In this document: positions 34,901-44,143 of the stretch, piece by piece | Layout: each line of letters starts with the position of its first letter | Numbering within the stretch: position 1 is the stretch's first letter | From: Mesonia sp. K7 | GTDB taxonomy: Bacteria; Bacteroidota; Bacteroidia; Flavobacteriales; Flavobacteriaceae | Direction of reading: 5' to 3' | DNA: 64,000 bases | NCBI RefSeq assembly: GCF_003233725.1 | Contig: NZ_QKQV01000003.1 | Location: forward strand, 124,001 to 188,000 | Made by a program: the position numbers and the translations under genes | Notes under the pieces: model-generated | What the model was told of the DNA's origin: nothing | Seen by the model: only the letters and a program-made list of their open reading frames with translations | Database searches by the model: none

Positions 34901-37504
34901 TTATTTAATTTTTTCTTGAAATGAGCTTTTATAAGCTTCTAAGCTCTTGTGTACTTGAACTTTTTTGTAATCCTCTGAAGCTATTGCCACATTTTCAATC
35001 GTAATTTTATATTTCTTTTCTTCGGAAAGCTTAACACCAAAACCTTTGGCGCCCAATAAACTTTTTAATCCGTGTACCACCAATAATTTCTGATTTTCAT
35101 CATAGAAATCTATAGAGGTTTTGAGGTCTTCGTAGCCAAACTCCAAGATGGCTTCGTCTATTTTTTTCTTTACTTCCAAGATTTTGTTGTCCGCAACTTG
35201 AGGCGTATTTCCCTCAACAGCTAACGTATCTGTTGGTGTATTTTTAAACCAATACACCAATTTGTATTCTTTGGCATCTTCCGGAAAAGTAAACACGGTA
35301 TCTTGCAACACCGGAATCGTATTTTTAATTAGCTCTTCGGCTTTTTTGCCTTCTTCACTTTGCGGATAGTTCAGCGCTACAAAGTTGAGTCCTTTTTTGT
35401 AGGCTTCAAACCCATCGTAACGTCCTTGAGCGGTTGCTTTTAGCAATTCAAATTTAGGAACAATATCATTTCCTGCAAAGAGGTTGATGTTTTCGTTCGA
35501 TTCGTCGATTACCGCTTTGTATTCTTGGTTTAAAAACTTTTGGTAAACCGCATTATACACATTTTCGGGATTGTTCTGATCGTCTCGCAACGCCTGTGGG
35601 TTTTTCAGAATACTTGCATACCTCGTTTCTGGGTGATTGGTAATGATGTCATTTTTCCACTTATTGGCGTTGACTTCGTCACCAATAGTTTCGTATATCT
35701 TATACAAATTGTATTTCGAAGGAATCACCAAACGCTCTTCTGGATTGCTTTCTAATAAAGCTTCTAATTTGGCGATTGCCAAATCGTATTCCCTAAATTT
35801 TTCTTTGTATATGATTCCTAGCTGGTAATAGGCAAAGTTTCTGTCTTTATATAAACTATCTATCACTGCTTGATCGGTTGGAATGGTGGTTAAATAGGTT
35901 GCAGGATCATATTGCGGATCGTTTTCAAAAGCGGTCATCAAAGCTTGTTCTTCGCTCACTTCTTCACTACCTGAGGTTTTTCCGATAGATTTTGGTTCGT
36001 AACGCCAGTTGTCTGCCAATTCGATATCGCCCCATTTTCTTTTGAAATCCAATAAACCTTTGGCTACTTGATTTCCGTTATAAAAATAGAAACTTCCCGC
36101 TGAAGCGGAACTTCCGCCTGATGTCGCAGAGCTCGGCGTTTTCCCAAACAAATTGGTGGGCGCCGCATTCTGGCTTGCTTTTAAATCTTCTAAGGCTTGT
36201 TCTTTAAGGTTTTTGGTATATTCTTCAAAATAAGCTAACCTTTCGCTTTCGCTAAAATTGACTAAACGAAGAATACTATCATTTTTTACCGCAATGTCTT
36301 CGTATAAAATTACGTCCTCCAGGTTTTCGCGTTTCTTTCTGATGAGTCGGTATTCGCGTGTTCCTTCCGAAAGGTTGGTTAAGGTGCTGTCATAATAATT
36401 TCCAGCAATTTTATATTGCGCGTCGTCAAAATTGAGGTTCCCTAAGGTAAGATAGGTTCTGTATTTCAGATTAGCGTCTTGCGTATCGGTACGTAAAGAT
36501 TTGTTGTAATAGACCACTGCTCTGTCAAGCGAATCTATTTCTCGGTAATATTCTGCTTTTTGGAAATAAATAATGTCTAAATAAGGCCTGTTTTCACGAT
36601 TTTCTTCCAGTTCTGTTAGCGTTTCTTCTAACATGCTTTGGTCTTGATTGTCAAGGTCGTAATTTCTTGCTTTCTGTAAAAACGCATTGATGTAATAAAT
36701 ACGTGGTGTTCTCCGCTTTAAAGCAATAATTTCATCAAAAGTTTTGTTGGCACTATCTTTTTCGCCCAAGCGGTTGAGCAATTGCCCCTTGATAAACAAA
36801 TACCTGCCCTTTTTCTCGTTATCGTCTACATAAGCCAACGCTGAATCTATCGCCACTTTGGCACTATCGAGATGTTCTAAGTTGATGTGCAACTGTGTCA
36901 TCGTTGCATAGGTATGCGTTAAATCTTCTTCATCAATTTCTAAGGTGTCCTGTAAGAGTTCCTTTAGGTTTTTTAGGGCGATTTCGTAATTGCCCATCCG
37001 CATATTGGTTTTCTCGCGCCAAACCCTTGCGGTTGCAAATTGGTTACTCTCCGGATAATCGGTAATCACATAGTTAAAAGCTTCGAGTGCTGGGAAAAAA
37101 CGTTGGTCGTAATAGCGCGACTTTCCGAGCAGGATAAAGGCTTTGTCCATCTGCGGGTTATATTCTGTCCCTTCGATAGACATATTGTGCTTTTGGATGG
37201 CTTTGGTGGCTTTTTCTTCCGCACGTTCAAAATTTTGATTGGTTGTGGTATCGGTATCGTCTTTGAGCATCATTTGCTCGACGGGTAAAATCTCCCAATA
37301 ATTATCGAAATAAGTTTGTGCTAATTCGGCTTGACCATCTTCTAACGCCAATTTACCATTGTAGAGCGTGTTGTAATAAGCGCCCATTGCATGGTAATTG
37401 CGGTTGATCCAGGTATTTTTTTTACGAGAACAAGCCATTACCATTAGCGTGGTAACGGTAATGAGCAATAATTTTCTGGCGATGCTCGCGTAATTTATCT
37501 TCAT
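34901..37504 (-). CDS. sprE: SprE/PorW-type TPR lipoprotein of gliding motility and type IX secretion
   Basis: An 867-residue lipoprotein with lipobox VMAC (about residue 25) followed by SRKKNTWINRNYHAMGAYYN. The region NTLYNGKLALEDG and YWEILPVE is typical of the SprE/PorW family. TPR helices cover about residues 40-400 and 560-720, with a Ser/Gly-rich linker (SATSGGSSASAGSF) near 465. In Flavobacterium johnsoniae SprE is needed for gliding and type IX secretion, so this cell probably has that apparatus. It is just upstream of the bactofilin gene with two bases between. Confidence 0.85.
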   Translation of the reverse strand: MKINYASIARKLLLITVTTLMVMACSRKKNTWINRNYHAMGAYYNTLYNGKLALEDGQAELAQTYFDNYWEILPVEQMMLKDDTDTTTNQNFERAEEKATKAIQKHNMSIEGTEYNPQMDKAFILLGKSRYYDQRFFPALEAFNYVITDYPESNQFATARVWREKTNMRMGNYEIALKNLKELLQDTLEIDEEDLTHTYATMTQLHINLEHLDSAKVAIDSALAYVDDNEKKGRYLFIKGQLLNRLGEKDSANKTFDEIIALKRRTPRIYYINAFLQKARNYDLDNQDQSMLEETLTELEENRENRPYLDIIYFQKAEYYREIDSLDRAVVYYNKSLRTDTQDANLKYRTYLTLGNLNFDDAQYKIAGNYYDSTLTNLSEGTREYRLIRKKRENLEDVILYEDIAVKNDSILRLVNFSESERLAYFEEYTKNLKEQALEDLKASQNAAPTNLFGKTPSSATSGGSSASAGSFYFYNGNQVAKGLLDFKRKWGDIELADNWRYEPKSIGKTSGSEEVSEEQALMTAFENDPQYDPATYLTTIPTDQAVIDSLYKDRNFAYYQLGIIYKEKFREYDLAIAKLEALLESNPEERLVIPSKYNLYKIYETIGDEVNANKWKNDIITNHPETRYASILKNPQALRDDQNNPENVYNAVYQKFLNQEYKAVIDESNENINLFAGNDIVPKFELLKATAQGRYDGFEAYKKGLNFVALNYPQSEEGKKAEELIKNTIPVLQDTVFTFPEDAKEYKLVYWFKNTPTDTLAVEGNTPQVADNKILEVKKKIDEAILEFGYEDLKTSIDFYDENQKLLVVHGLKSLLGAKGFGVKLSEEKKYKITIENVAIASEDYKKVQVHKSLEAYKSSFQEKIK

Positions 37505-37658
37505 TTCCTATCGTTTCTTTTCTATAACATAACTAAAACTTTTTGGTTTTAGTATGATTTACCATTTCAAATAAAACTGGTAGGCTGTAAAAATACAGTT
37601 TTTAGAAAATTATAGAGTATTTTAGAGGGAAATGTTTTATGGAAAACTTGTACTGTAA

Positions 37659-38186
37659 TTAATCTTCTATTGATAAATAAAGAAATTTCTGGCATATAAC
37701 TTGCCAACTCTCATTTATATCTTTTTTAAAAATCAAAATAGATTCCTCATTTCTTCTTTTTAAGTAAAGAATCGCTTTATTATTAACTAAAATTGGTTTG
37801 GTAATGAAAACTAAATTTTTATGCTCAATATCACTACTTAATTGAACGTTTTTAAGTTGAGTTTGAATAATGTTTTCTCCAGTTTTAAAATTAGAAATTT
37901 TATCGACTATGCCATCAATTTCCTTTTTTGTAAAAAACCTTTCAAAACTTACTTTTTCATTTTTTTCTATACAAGGTTGACCATAGAGATTTTCAAAAAT
38001 ATTTGGCTGATCAATAAAAATCTTAATCCCTTTAAAATCAACAAATTCCGTATACAATTCTGTCTCTGTTTCTTTAAAAAAATTATCAATTAATAGGTGT
38101 TCTTCATTTATTGCTTTTTCTTGCGAGAATGACGAAAAATACACAAAAAATAACAGTATAGAACTATATAATCTATTAGTCTTCAT
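37659..38186 (-). CDS. Hypothetical exported protein
   Basis: A 175-residue protein with a signal peptide (about 1-21, ending SSFSQ). The mature part is rich in Lys, Glu and Phe and has a beta-strand series ending KDINESWQVICQKF, like many secreted bacterial proteins of unknown role. It is the third gene of an operon, nine bases after the previous one. Its place behind a large Cys- and Gly-rich lipoprotein would fit an immunity or accessory protein, but no known family is recognised. Confidence 0.7.
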   Translation of the reverse strand: MKTNRLYSSILLFFVYFSSFSQEKAINEEHLLIDNFFKETETELYTEFVDFKGIKIFIDQPNIFENLYGQPCIEKNEKVSFERFFTKKEIDGIVDKISNFKTGENIIQTQLKNVQLSSDIEHKNLVFITKPILVNNKAILYLKRRNEESILIFKKDINESWQVICQKFLYLSIED

Positions 38187-38195
38187 AGTTTGAAA

Positions 38196-38762
38196 TCATT
38201 CCATCCAACTATTAAACTCACAAAAGTAATTGTAGTTTCCTTTCGTATCCTTTTTATAAACTTTAATCCCACCTGACTTACTCCCTTTAAGACCTTTACT
38301 ATATTCAAATAAAATAAAATTTAAATCTTCAGTGATCAATAAGCTACTAATATTGTATTCATAAATGTTAGTGTGTAAAGGAATTCCTATTTCTAGGTTA
38401 TTCTTAAATAATTCATTTTTATAGCAATCGTATTTTACGTTCTTTGGTATTTCTACAAGGTAAATGAATTCATTATCATTAAGCTGATTTTTATATTTTA
38501 TAAACTGGTTCTTATTAAATATCTTATAATAATTTTCTTTTCCTAAACAATTAACCAAATCATCAAAATCTTTAATATCATCCTTGTGGGAAATATAGTT
38601 TGTTGTTATAAATTCTTCTAAAATTTTATCTCCACTATAATCAAATATGATTAAGTCTGATTCTATATAGCTCAATTCTTTTGAAAGAATTCTTTCTTTA
38701 ATCTCAATGTGATTTTGAGCTTGTAATTGAAAACTTATAAATAAAAGAAAAAGCAGTCTCAT
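38196..38762 (-). CDS. Hypothetical exported protein
   Basis: A 188-residue protein with a signal peptide (about 1-15, FLLFISFQLQAQ). No catalytic motif is visible. The mature part is acidic and aromatic (YIESDLIIFDYSGD, LNFILFEYSKG). It lies 12 bases after the large lipoprotein gene and 9 bases before another small exported protein, so the three are probably one transcript. The name of the family is unknown to me. A protective partner for the upstream product is a possibility from context only. Confidence 0.7.
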   Translation of the reverse strand: MRLLFLLFISFQLQAQNHIEIKERILSKELSYIESDLIIFDYSGDKILEEFITTNYISHKDDIKDFDDLVNCLGKENYYKIFNKNQFIKYKNQLNDNEFIYLVEIPKNVKYDCYKNELFKNNLEIGIPLHTNIYEYNISSLLITEDLNFILFEYSKGLKGSKSGGIKVYKKDTKGNYNYFCEFNSWME

Positions 38763-38774
38763 CTCTTCGTATTT

Positions 38775-40499
38775 TTAAGGGCAAGGATTTCCTTTAGGCA
38801 TAATAGGGTTTCCTTGACCGTCATTATAATTATTACTATTATCTTGTTCTGCTGCAATTGTGTTGACTATTGATACCCATTGTGGATTTATATCTCCATT
38901 AGGAAGATGCATTGGATAAATTTCTTTAAACGCATCAGTTTCCAACAGTCCTCCCCATGATAAAGTTTTGTAATAATTTGAGTTTAAATTATACCCATTC
39001 ATATTACCATAATTCTCTAAAGTAAGAGTAATATCATCATTTAAATCCGCAATAATTTCATGTTGCTCCCCTGAATAGTGTGACGAACTGCTATTATGCA
39101 TATATAGTAAAAAAGCATCCATCAATTCTGTATAATCAGGGTCTGTTTGTCCATTAACTGAAAATAATCCATTTAATACACCATAGAGTAACAAGGCATG
39201 AATAGATTCATGTATCATAGTCCTTGCTATAGAGAGGTCTGTACCATTTTGTAAATAATTTTCATTAAAAGTAATATTAATAAAACAGTCCTTAGTTTGG
39301 GCATTATAATGTATAACACTTGATGTGCTGGCATTTGTAGAAATATTATCAGATGTGACAATTAACTTAATATCATCATTTTGATCATTAAATGTATCTT
39401 TGAGGATGTCCATTAATAATGTATCTGAATCTATTACATCAGAAATAATTTTTCTTTGACATTCATCATTAATATCAATAATAATAAGTTCCTCCCAATC
39501 CACTTCGCCGTCTTGTAATAAAACACTTTTTGCTTCTTTGGCAAAGGCTAAGCTTTCTGCATTTACACCGTTATCGATAAAAAACTGTATTATTTCTAAT
39601 GCTATAGTTAGGTCACTATTGGGGTGACTGATGTAATCACTTAGTAGAATGGTAGATTCTATATCTCGTAAACTTTCCCACCAATCTTGGTATTCTGTAT
39701 TTTCTGGTGCATCCAATAAACTAAAAAACTCTCTACTGATCGGGTAAACCAGTATAGGGTTAGGCACTGTACCATAATTTACAGGGTTGCCACTTTGTGT
39801 AGAACCGGTTCCACCACTACCAGAACCAGGTAGTGTCGGATTAGTGCCACTTACGGGTGCGCCACCTCCTCCATCATGTAAGACTATAGATACAATCTCA
39901 TAGGAATAGCCTGGTAAACAATCAACATTTGGCAAGTGACAATTACAATTGGGATGACCTGGCTCATGGTTACCTCCTGTGCAATTAATTACAACTATTT
40001 CTGTTGTAAAATATGAAGTTTGGTGTGTAGTTATCTCATAATTGTTTTCCTCAATTGTACTAACACCTCCTATCAAATCTATAGGCTGTTCTTCCCACCA
40101 TTCTACTCTTGGGTGATATTGTATCAAAACTGTTTCTATTTCCTGTTCGGGTCTCTCAAAATAGACCAAGTTGCTAAAAGTGCCCAAGGTATCGGCGATG
40201 GTTCTTACCCCAAAATTGTAGGATGTCATATTCTCTAGTCTTACAACATATATTTGTGTGGTATCTATTTCGGTAATAAAAGCTTCTCCCCCTCTTGCGG
40301 CATAGCCTCTCAAAACACTTGGGTCTTGCCCTGTTTGTTTTTTAAACTCCGAAAAACTAATGCTGGGTATATCGTGTGTATGGTTTGATATTTCCTGACC
40401 TACTTCCTCTTTCTCTATTTCTATATCGGGTTCACAACCCACCAATCCAACAAAAATTAAACAAAGTAGTAGCTTAAGCGTGTAGCGTGTAAATTCCAT
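38775..40499 (-). CDS. Large lipoprotein with Cys/His cluster, Gly-rich linker and HExxH metallopeptidase-like C-terminus
   Basis: A 574-residue lipoprotein (lipobox LVGC, Cys22). An N-terminal domain begins SISFSEFKKQTGQDP. Residues 173-194 hold a cluster of Cys and His (CTGG, GHPNCNCH, DC), and a Gly/Ser/Pro-rich linker spans about 210-239. The C-terminal half has H430-E431-S-I-H434, an HExxH zinc motif in ARTMIHESIHALLLYG, with a possible third ligand in GEQHEIIADL. The layout (conserved N-terminus, flexible linker, enzymatic tail, then small exported genes) is like secreted toxin or protease lipoproteins of flavobacteria. The substrate is unknown. Confidence 0.72.
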   Translation of the reverse strand: MEFTRYTLKLLLCLIFVGLVGCEPDIEIEKEEVGQEISNHTHDIPSISFSEFKKQTGQDPSVLRGYAARGGEAFITEIDTTQIYVVRLENMTSYNFGVRTIADTLGTFSNLVYFERPEQEIETVLIQYHPRVEWWEEQPIDLIGGVSTIEENNYEITTHQTSYFTTEIVVINCTGGNHEPGHPNCNCHLPNVDCLPGYSYEIVSIVLHDGGGGAPVSGTNPTLPGSGSGGTGSTQSGNPVNYGTVPNPILVYPISREFFSLLDAPENTEYQDWWESLRDIESTILLSDYISHPNSDLTIALEIIQFFIDNGVNAESLAFAKEAKSVLLQDGEVDWEELIIIDINDECQRKIISDVIDSDTLLMDILKDTFNDQNDDIKLIVTSDNISTNASTSSVIHYNAQTKDCFINITFNENYLQNGTDLSIARTMIHESIHALLLYGVLNGLFSVNGQTDPDYTELMDAFLLYMHNSSSSHYSGEQHEIIADLNDDITLTLENYGNMNGYNLNSNYYKTLSWGGLLETDAFKEIYPMHLPNGDINPQWVSIVNTIAAEQDNSNNYNDGQGNPIMPKGNPCP

Positions 40500-40540
40500 G
40501 ATTAGCCTTAAAGTTTGTTAATGTTTTGCTAATAAAAAAA

Positions 40541-40556
40541 ATTTTATCGATAAAAT
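40541..40556 (-). terminator. Palindrome, possible weak terminator of the ABC operon
   Basis: ATTTTATCGATAAAAT is a perfect 16-base palindrome, and on the minus strand it is followed by eight T. It lies after the ATPase gene and 42 bases before the lipoprotein ATG. The A/T-only stem is weak, so a binding site for a regulator of the lipoprotein gene is the alternative. Confidence 0.4.
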
Positions 40557-40603
40557 CAAGTTTTCAGCGAATAAAGAGCTGTTATCAAATAGTTATGATA
40601 TGA

Positions 40604-41299
40604 TTACCCCCCAAAATAAGATTCCAATTCTTGTAAGGTGCTTTCGCTGGTCATCGTATCGTTCACGATTTTTCCTTTTTCTAAAACGACAATACGTTCG
40701 CACACTTCGGTCACGTGCATCAGGTCGTGGCTGGAAATAAGTACGGTAATGCCTCTTTTGGCAGCTTGTTCTTTTAAAATGGCTTTGAGGCGAATTTGCG
40801 TGGTCGGGTCGAGGTTGGCAAAAGGTTCGTCAAGGATAATTACTTCTGGGTTGCCCAAAAACGAAGCGATAATGCCTACTTTTTTCTGGTTTCCTTTAGA
40901 AAAATCACGCAAATATTTTTTCTGGTTAAGAATTTCTTCGTGAAAAAAGCTACTGAATTCTGTTAACAAAGCATCGACATCGGTTTTGGTGACGCCACGT
41001 AATTCGCCAATAAAGTAAAAATATTCTTCTGCGGTCAGGTAACCTATCAAAAAACTTTCGTCGATAAACGCCGAAGTATGAGGTTTCCAATCTTCGCTTT
41101 CGCTCACGATGATGTTGTTGTTTTTGATGTGTCCTGTCGTGGGGTGTATCAAGTCTAACAAAAGGCTAAATAGCGTCGTTTTTCCTGCTCCGTTGTTACC
41201 CACCAGACCAAAACTTTGTCCTTTTGGAATATCGAGGCTTTCTATATTTAAAACTTCGGTTTGGTTGTATTTTTTTGAAAGTTGGTGTACTGCTATCAT
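40604..41299 (-). CDS. ABC transporter ATP-binding protein
   Basis: A 231-residue ABC ATPase. Walker A GNNGAGKTT, signature FSKGNQKKV, Walker B VIILDEPFANLDP and the H-loop ISSHD are intact. The glycine-poor signature is typical of ATPases serving ABC-2 permeases. It follows the permease gene by six bases and completes the PadR-regulated module. Export of a lipid, peptide or drug is likely, but the substrate is unknown. Confidence 0.92.
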   Translation of the reverse strand: MIAVHQLSKKYNQTEVLNIESLDIPKGQSFGLVGNNGAGKTTLFSLLLDLIHPTTGHIKNNNIIVSESEDWKPHTSAFIDESFLIGYLTAEEYFYFIGELRGVTKTDVDALLTEFSSFFHEEILNQKKYLRDFSKGNQKKVGIIASFLGNPEVIILDEPFANLDPTTQIRLKAILKEQAAKRGITVLISSHDLMHVTEVCERIVVLEKGKIVNDTMTSESTLQELESYFGG

Positions 41300-41305
41300 T
41301 TTCTT

Positions 41306-42778
41306 TTAGTTTTTTTCGTCGTAAGCGGCGATAGTTTTGTATTTGGTTTTTTGGTAGACTTCCTCAATTTTATTTAAGATGGGTTTGTAAAAAACAAGTC
41401 CGATTATTCCGCTTAAAGCAAGGGCAAAAATGCCTGCTTCAAAATTGATAAATTTATACGGGATGTAAAAAATAAGCATCGGCCCGACCATTTTAGGAAT
41501 GGCAATAATAAGCTGGGTTGGGTTAAACCCTTGCGTGTTGGAAAAAGCTTTGGCTTTCTCGTTGAGTTTTACGGGGACACGATTCAACACGCCGCCCAAC
41601 AAAGTGATAAACGAATTTAACCCTACATTAAAAGCAGCGCCAGCAGCAATCATCAGAAAAATATCCATCCCAAAATAAAGGTAAGGAATACTCAACACCA
41701 ACGAAACCAAGCAACCCACAATCATTAATATCCATTTGGACTTGAGGTAAAGTCTGTACGGAATGTTTTGGCTCATCATCATTTTGTAATATTCGCTGTC
41801 CCAAGAAGGTACGAGTTGCCCAAAAGTCATGAGGAAACCTCCTGTGACAAAAACCGAAGCAAAAACCAACACAGCTGGCATATCTCGATAGATATCTTGG
41901 GTAAAAAATATGAGTCCGTAAAAAAGAAACAAAAATGACATCAGTAAAACTTGTTTCGGTCGTGCATTTCTGATAATAAGTTTGATATCGTTTTTTAAAA
42001 ACGGAGCGACATCGCCAAAACGGTTGAGAAACGACATGTCTTGAGAAGAAACAGCTTTGGTTTTTTTACGGATTTCTTCATCGAGGTAAAAGCCTTTTCT
42101 GATGATGGTGTAATTTATTCGGTATAACAAAATCAAGGCTAAAAGCGGAATTAAAAACCCGTAGCCGATTTCGTAAATTTTATTGAAAAACATTCCGCCA
42201 TAAACCGTAAAATCTACGATTTGATAGATTTGTAGGGCAATTCCGCCCAAGAGAAGTGTGGCAATGATATAGAAAAACGTGTTGTTTTTATTGATGAGAA
42301 AGTTGAGAAAATTCACGCAAAGTGTAAAAAACAACATCGCCAAATACCAACCGATCACCAATAATGGTGAATAACCCTGAAACAGCAACACAATGCTAAA
42401 GGGCAAAAAGAAAAACTGCGGTAGAAAATTGAATACCGAAAAAGCGGTTTTCCCGAGTACAAAATGAATGAGTTTTTCTCGTTTGATAGGCAATACCATA
42501 AAAGGCTTGACGTTGAGTACGGGCATTTGTTGCATAAAAAAGCGGTAAAACATATCAAACAAAAACCAGTAAATAAGGTAGTTGTTCACTACGGTAATTG
42601 GATCTTGATCAGGAAAAGCATCTTCGATGATAAAAAATGCACCTACACCCAGAAACAAAAAACTAACAGCAAAATATACCACTGCTAGAATCAAGATGAT
42701 TTTTATCGCCAAGCCTTTCTGGAAGTTGGGCGAACGTTTAAACTGTTTCCATTCTAGACTGAGAAGTTTTCTGACCAT
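41306..42778 (-). CDS. DUF5687 family ABC-2 type permease
   Basis: A 490-residue membrane protein with about 10-12 hydrophobic helices and the start LLSLEWKQFKRSPNFQKG typical of DUF5687 exporters. It should pair with the ATPase encoded six bases downstream to form an ABC exporter. It lies between two small regulatory-type membrane protein genes and the ATPase. Confidence 0.85.
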   Translation of the reverse strand: MVRKLLSLEWKQFKRSPNFQKGLAIKIILILAVVYFAVSFLFLGVGAFFIIEDAFPDQDPITVVNNYLIYWFLFDMFYRFFMQQMPVLNVKPFMVLPIKREKLIHFVLGKTAFSVFNFLPQFFFLPFSIVLLFQGYSPLLVIGWYLAMLFFTLCVNFLNFLINKNNTFFYIIATLLLGGIALQIYQIVDFTVYGGMFFNKIYEIGYGFLIPLLALILLYRINYTIIRKGFYLDEEIRKKTKAVSSQDMSFLNRFGDVAPFLKNDIKLIIRNARPKQVLLMSFLFLFYGLIFFTQDIYRDMPAVLVFASVFVTGGFLMTFGQLVPSWDSEYYKMMMSQNIPYRLYLKSKWILMIVGCLVSLVLSIPYLYFGMDIFLMIAAGAAFNVGLNSFITLLGGVLNRVPVKLNEKAKAFSNTQGFNPTQLIIAIPKMVGPMLIFYIPYKFINFEAGIFALALSGIIGLVFYKPILNKIEEVYQKTKYKTIAAYDEKN

Positions 42779-42818
42779 GGTTTGTGTTTTATGATTGGTA
42801 GGCTAAAAATAAAAAAAG

Positions 42819-43523
42819 TTACATTGCTAAGTGGTAATCGGGGTAAACTTGTTGTAAAATTTCGTTTTGCTTCCGCGGAATTTCAAACAACATCACATAC
42901 CCGATAATGATGACAAAAGACATAAATACCGAAAAGCCTACGACACTCCAAAAAGTGAAATTTTGGAAATCTCCAGGAAGGTGAATAATGATTTGAAAAA
43001 GAAAATGAAGTAAACCCAACGAGGCTCCACAAGTTTCTAATAAATGCTCTAATAAATAAGGTTTTCGTTGGTTTGCCCTGATGGCTTGTTTTCTTGCCTT
43101 TCTATTTTTAAAAGCCAGATATGCTTGCCAAACTAAAATCAGAAAAACAGCCCCTGTAACCACATAGCCGCCATAAGGAACCTGCATAAAGACCGTACAA
43201 ACTACTGTAATCAACAAAAATGTCATTATCATTTTAGGTAAAAACAAAAAGCTGAGTAGTTCTTTAAAAATAAGTTTTAAGTACTTTTTGGTCATTGCTT
43301 TTTCCCTAGCTTCGACCACATTCATAAACCCAAAAATTCCAAATTTTTTAAACTCTTCATATAGAGCTTTTTCAAAATCCTTGTCTGGGTTTTCTTGCCA
43401 TTGTTCTTCGATGGCGTTGGCCAAGTGATCGACCAATTCGGTTTGTACATCATAATATTCGACATAATGTTGTGCCGTAAATTGGTATAACCGCTCTACT
43501 TGTAGTGGAGTTACTTTTTTCAT
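42819..43523 (-). CDS. HAAS-like membrane protein, paralogue 1
   Basis: A 234-residue protein. The first 65 residues hold a soluble helical domain with YYDVQTELVDHLANAIEEQW, the same pattern as in the neighbouring gene. Three or four hydrophobic helices follow (about 88-125, 165-190 and 200-222). Such soluble-plus-membrane proteins next to PadR regulators act as signal or anti-regulator proteins (HAAS-type) in other phyla; this assignment is by analogy. It overlaps paralogue 2 by four bases. Confidence 0.75.
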   Translation of the reverse strand: MKKVTPLQVERLYQFTAQHYVEYYDVQTELVDHLANAIEEQWQENPDKDFEKALYEEFKKFGIFGFMNVVEAREKAMTKKYLKLIFKELLSFLFLPKMIMTFLLITVVCTVFMQVPYGGYVVTGAVFLILVWQAYLAFKNRKARKQAIRANQRKPYLLEHLLETCGASLGLLHFLFQIIIHLPGDFQNFTFWSVVGFSVFMSFVIIIGYVMLFEIPRKQNEILQQVYPDYHLAM

Positions 43524-44143
43524 GAAAGCAAAAGTTTTTTCTGGTAATTGTCATATACTTTTTTGAGCGAAATCAAAAAAGAGGAGTTGATAGCCACATA
43601 TAAAATCAAGTATAACAAATAGTGTTCACTCATTTTATGTAAAAAAACAATCTGATATAACTGAAAAGTATGTGAGGAGATGAAAACCAATCTGTTGATA
43701 TAAATGTACTGTTTTCCTCTATTTTTTTTACTTAGCAAACCTCTCATAATAACTAAAGAAAGCATTAGAAATAAGAACAGTAATACAAGTGAAAAAAAGG
43801 CTGGACCTTCTTTTATCGTATTAAAAAACTCTTTTGTAAAAAGCCAACCCAAAAAGCTTACTCCTATTGTAATCGGATGAAATAAATTAGCTCCCAGCAT
43901 TTTTAAAACTTTCAAAAAAGCTTCTTTCTTAATCAAGCTAACTTCTTTAATAAGCTCTTTTTTGTTTTTGATCATATAGCTTTTAAAAGCGTCATAAAAA
44001 GTTAGGTTTTCAGTGTCCATCTTTTCTTCAACCGCTTTAGCTACGTGATCGACCAATTCTAAACGAATGTCATAAAACTTTACTTCAGAATTCTCCAAAT
44101 ACTTGTCGATAAAACCTATTTCTTCAGGTGCTAACTTTCTCAT
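43520..44143 (-). CDS. HAAS-like membrane protein, paralogue 2
   Basis: A 207-residue protein related to its neighbour: FYDIRLELVDHVAKAVEEKM in the first 40 residues matches YYDVQTELVDHLANAIEEQW. Then come about four hydrophobic helices. The two probably arose by duplication within the operon. It overlaps the PadR gene by four bases and paralogue 1 by four, so the genes are translationally coupled. It may sense envelope conditions or modulate PadR or the exporter; no function is proven. Confidence 0.75.
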   Translation of the reverse strand: MRKLAPEEIGFIDKYLENSEVKFYDIRLELVDHVAKAVEEKMDTENLTFYDAFKSYMIKNKKELIKEVSLIKKEAFLKVLKMLGANLFHPITIGVSFLGWLFTKEFFNTIKEGPAFFSLVLLFLFLMLSLVIMRGLLSKKNRGKQYIYINRLVFISSHTFQLYQIVFLHKMSEHYLLYLILYVAINSSFLISLKKVYDNYQKKLLLS

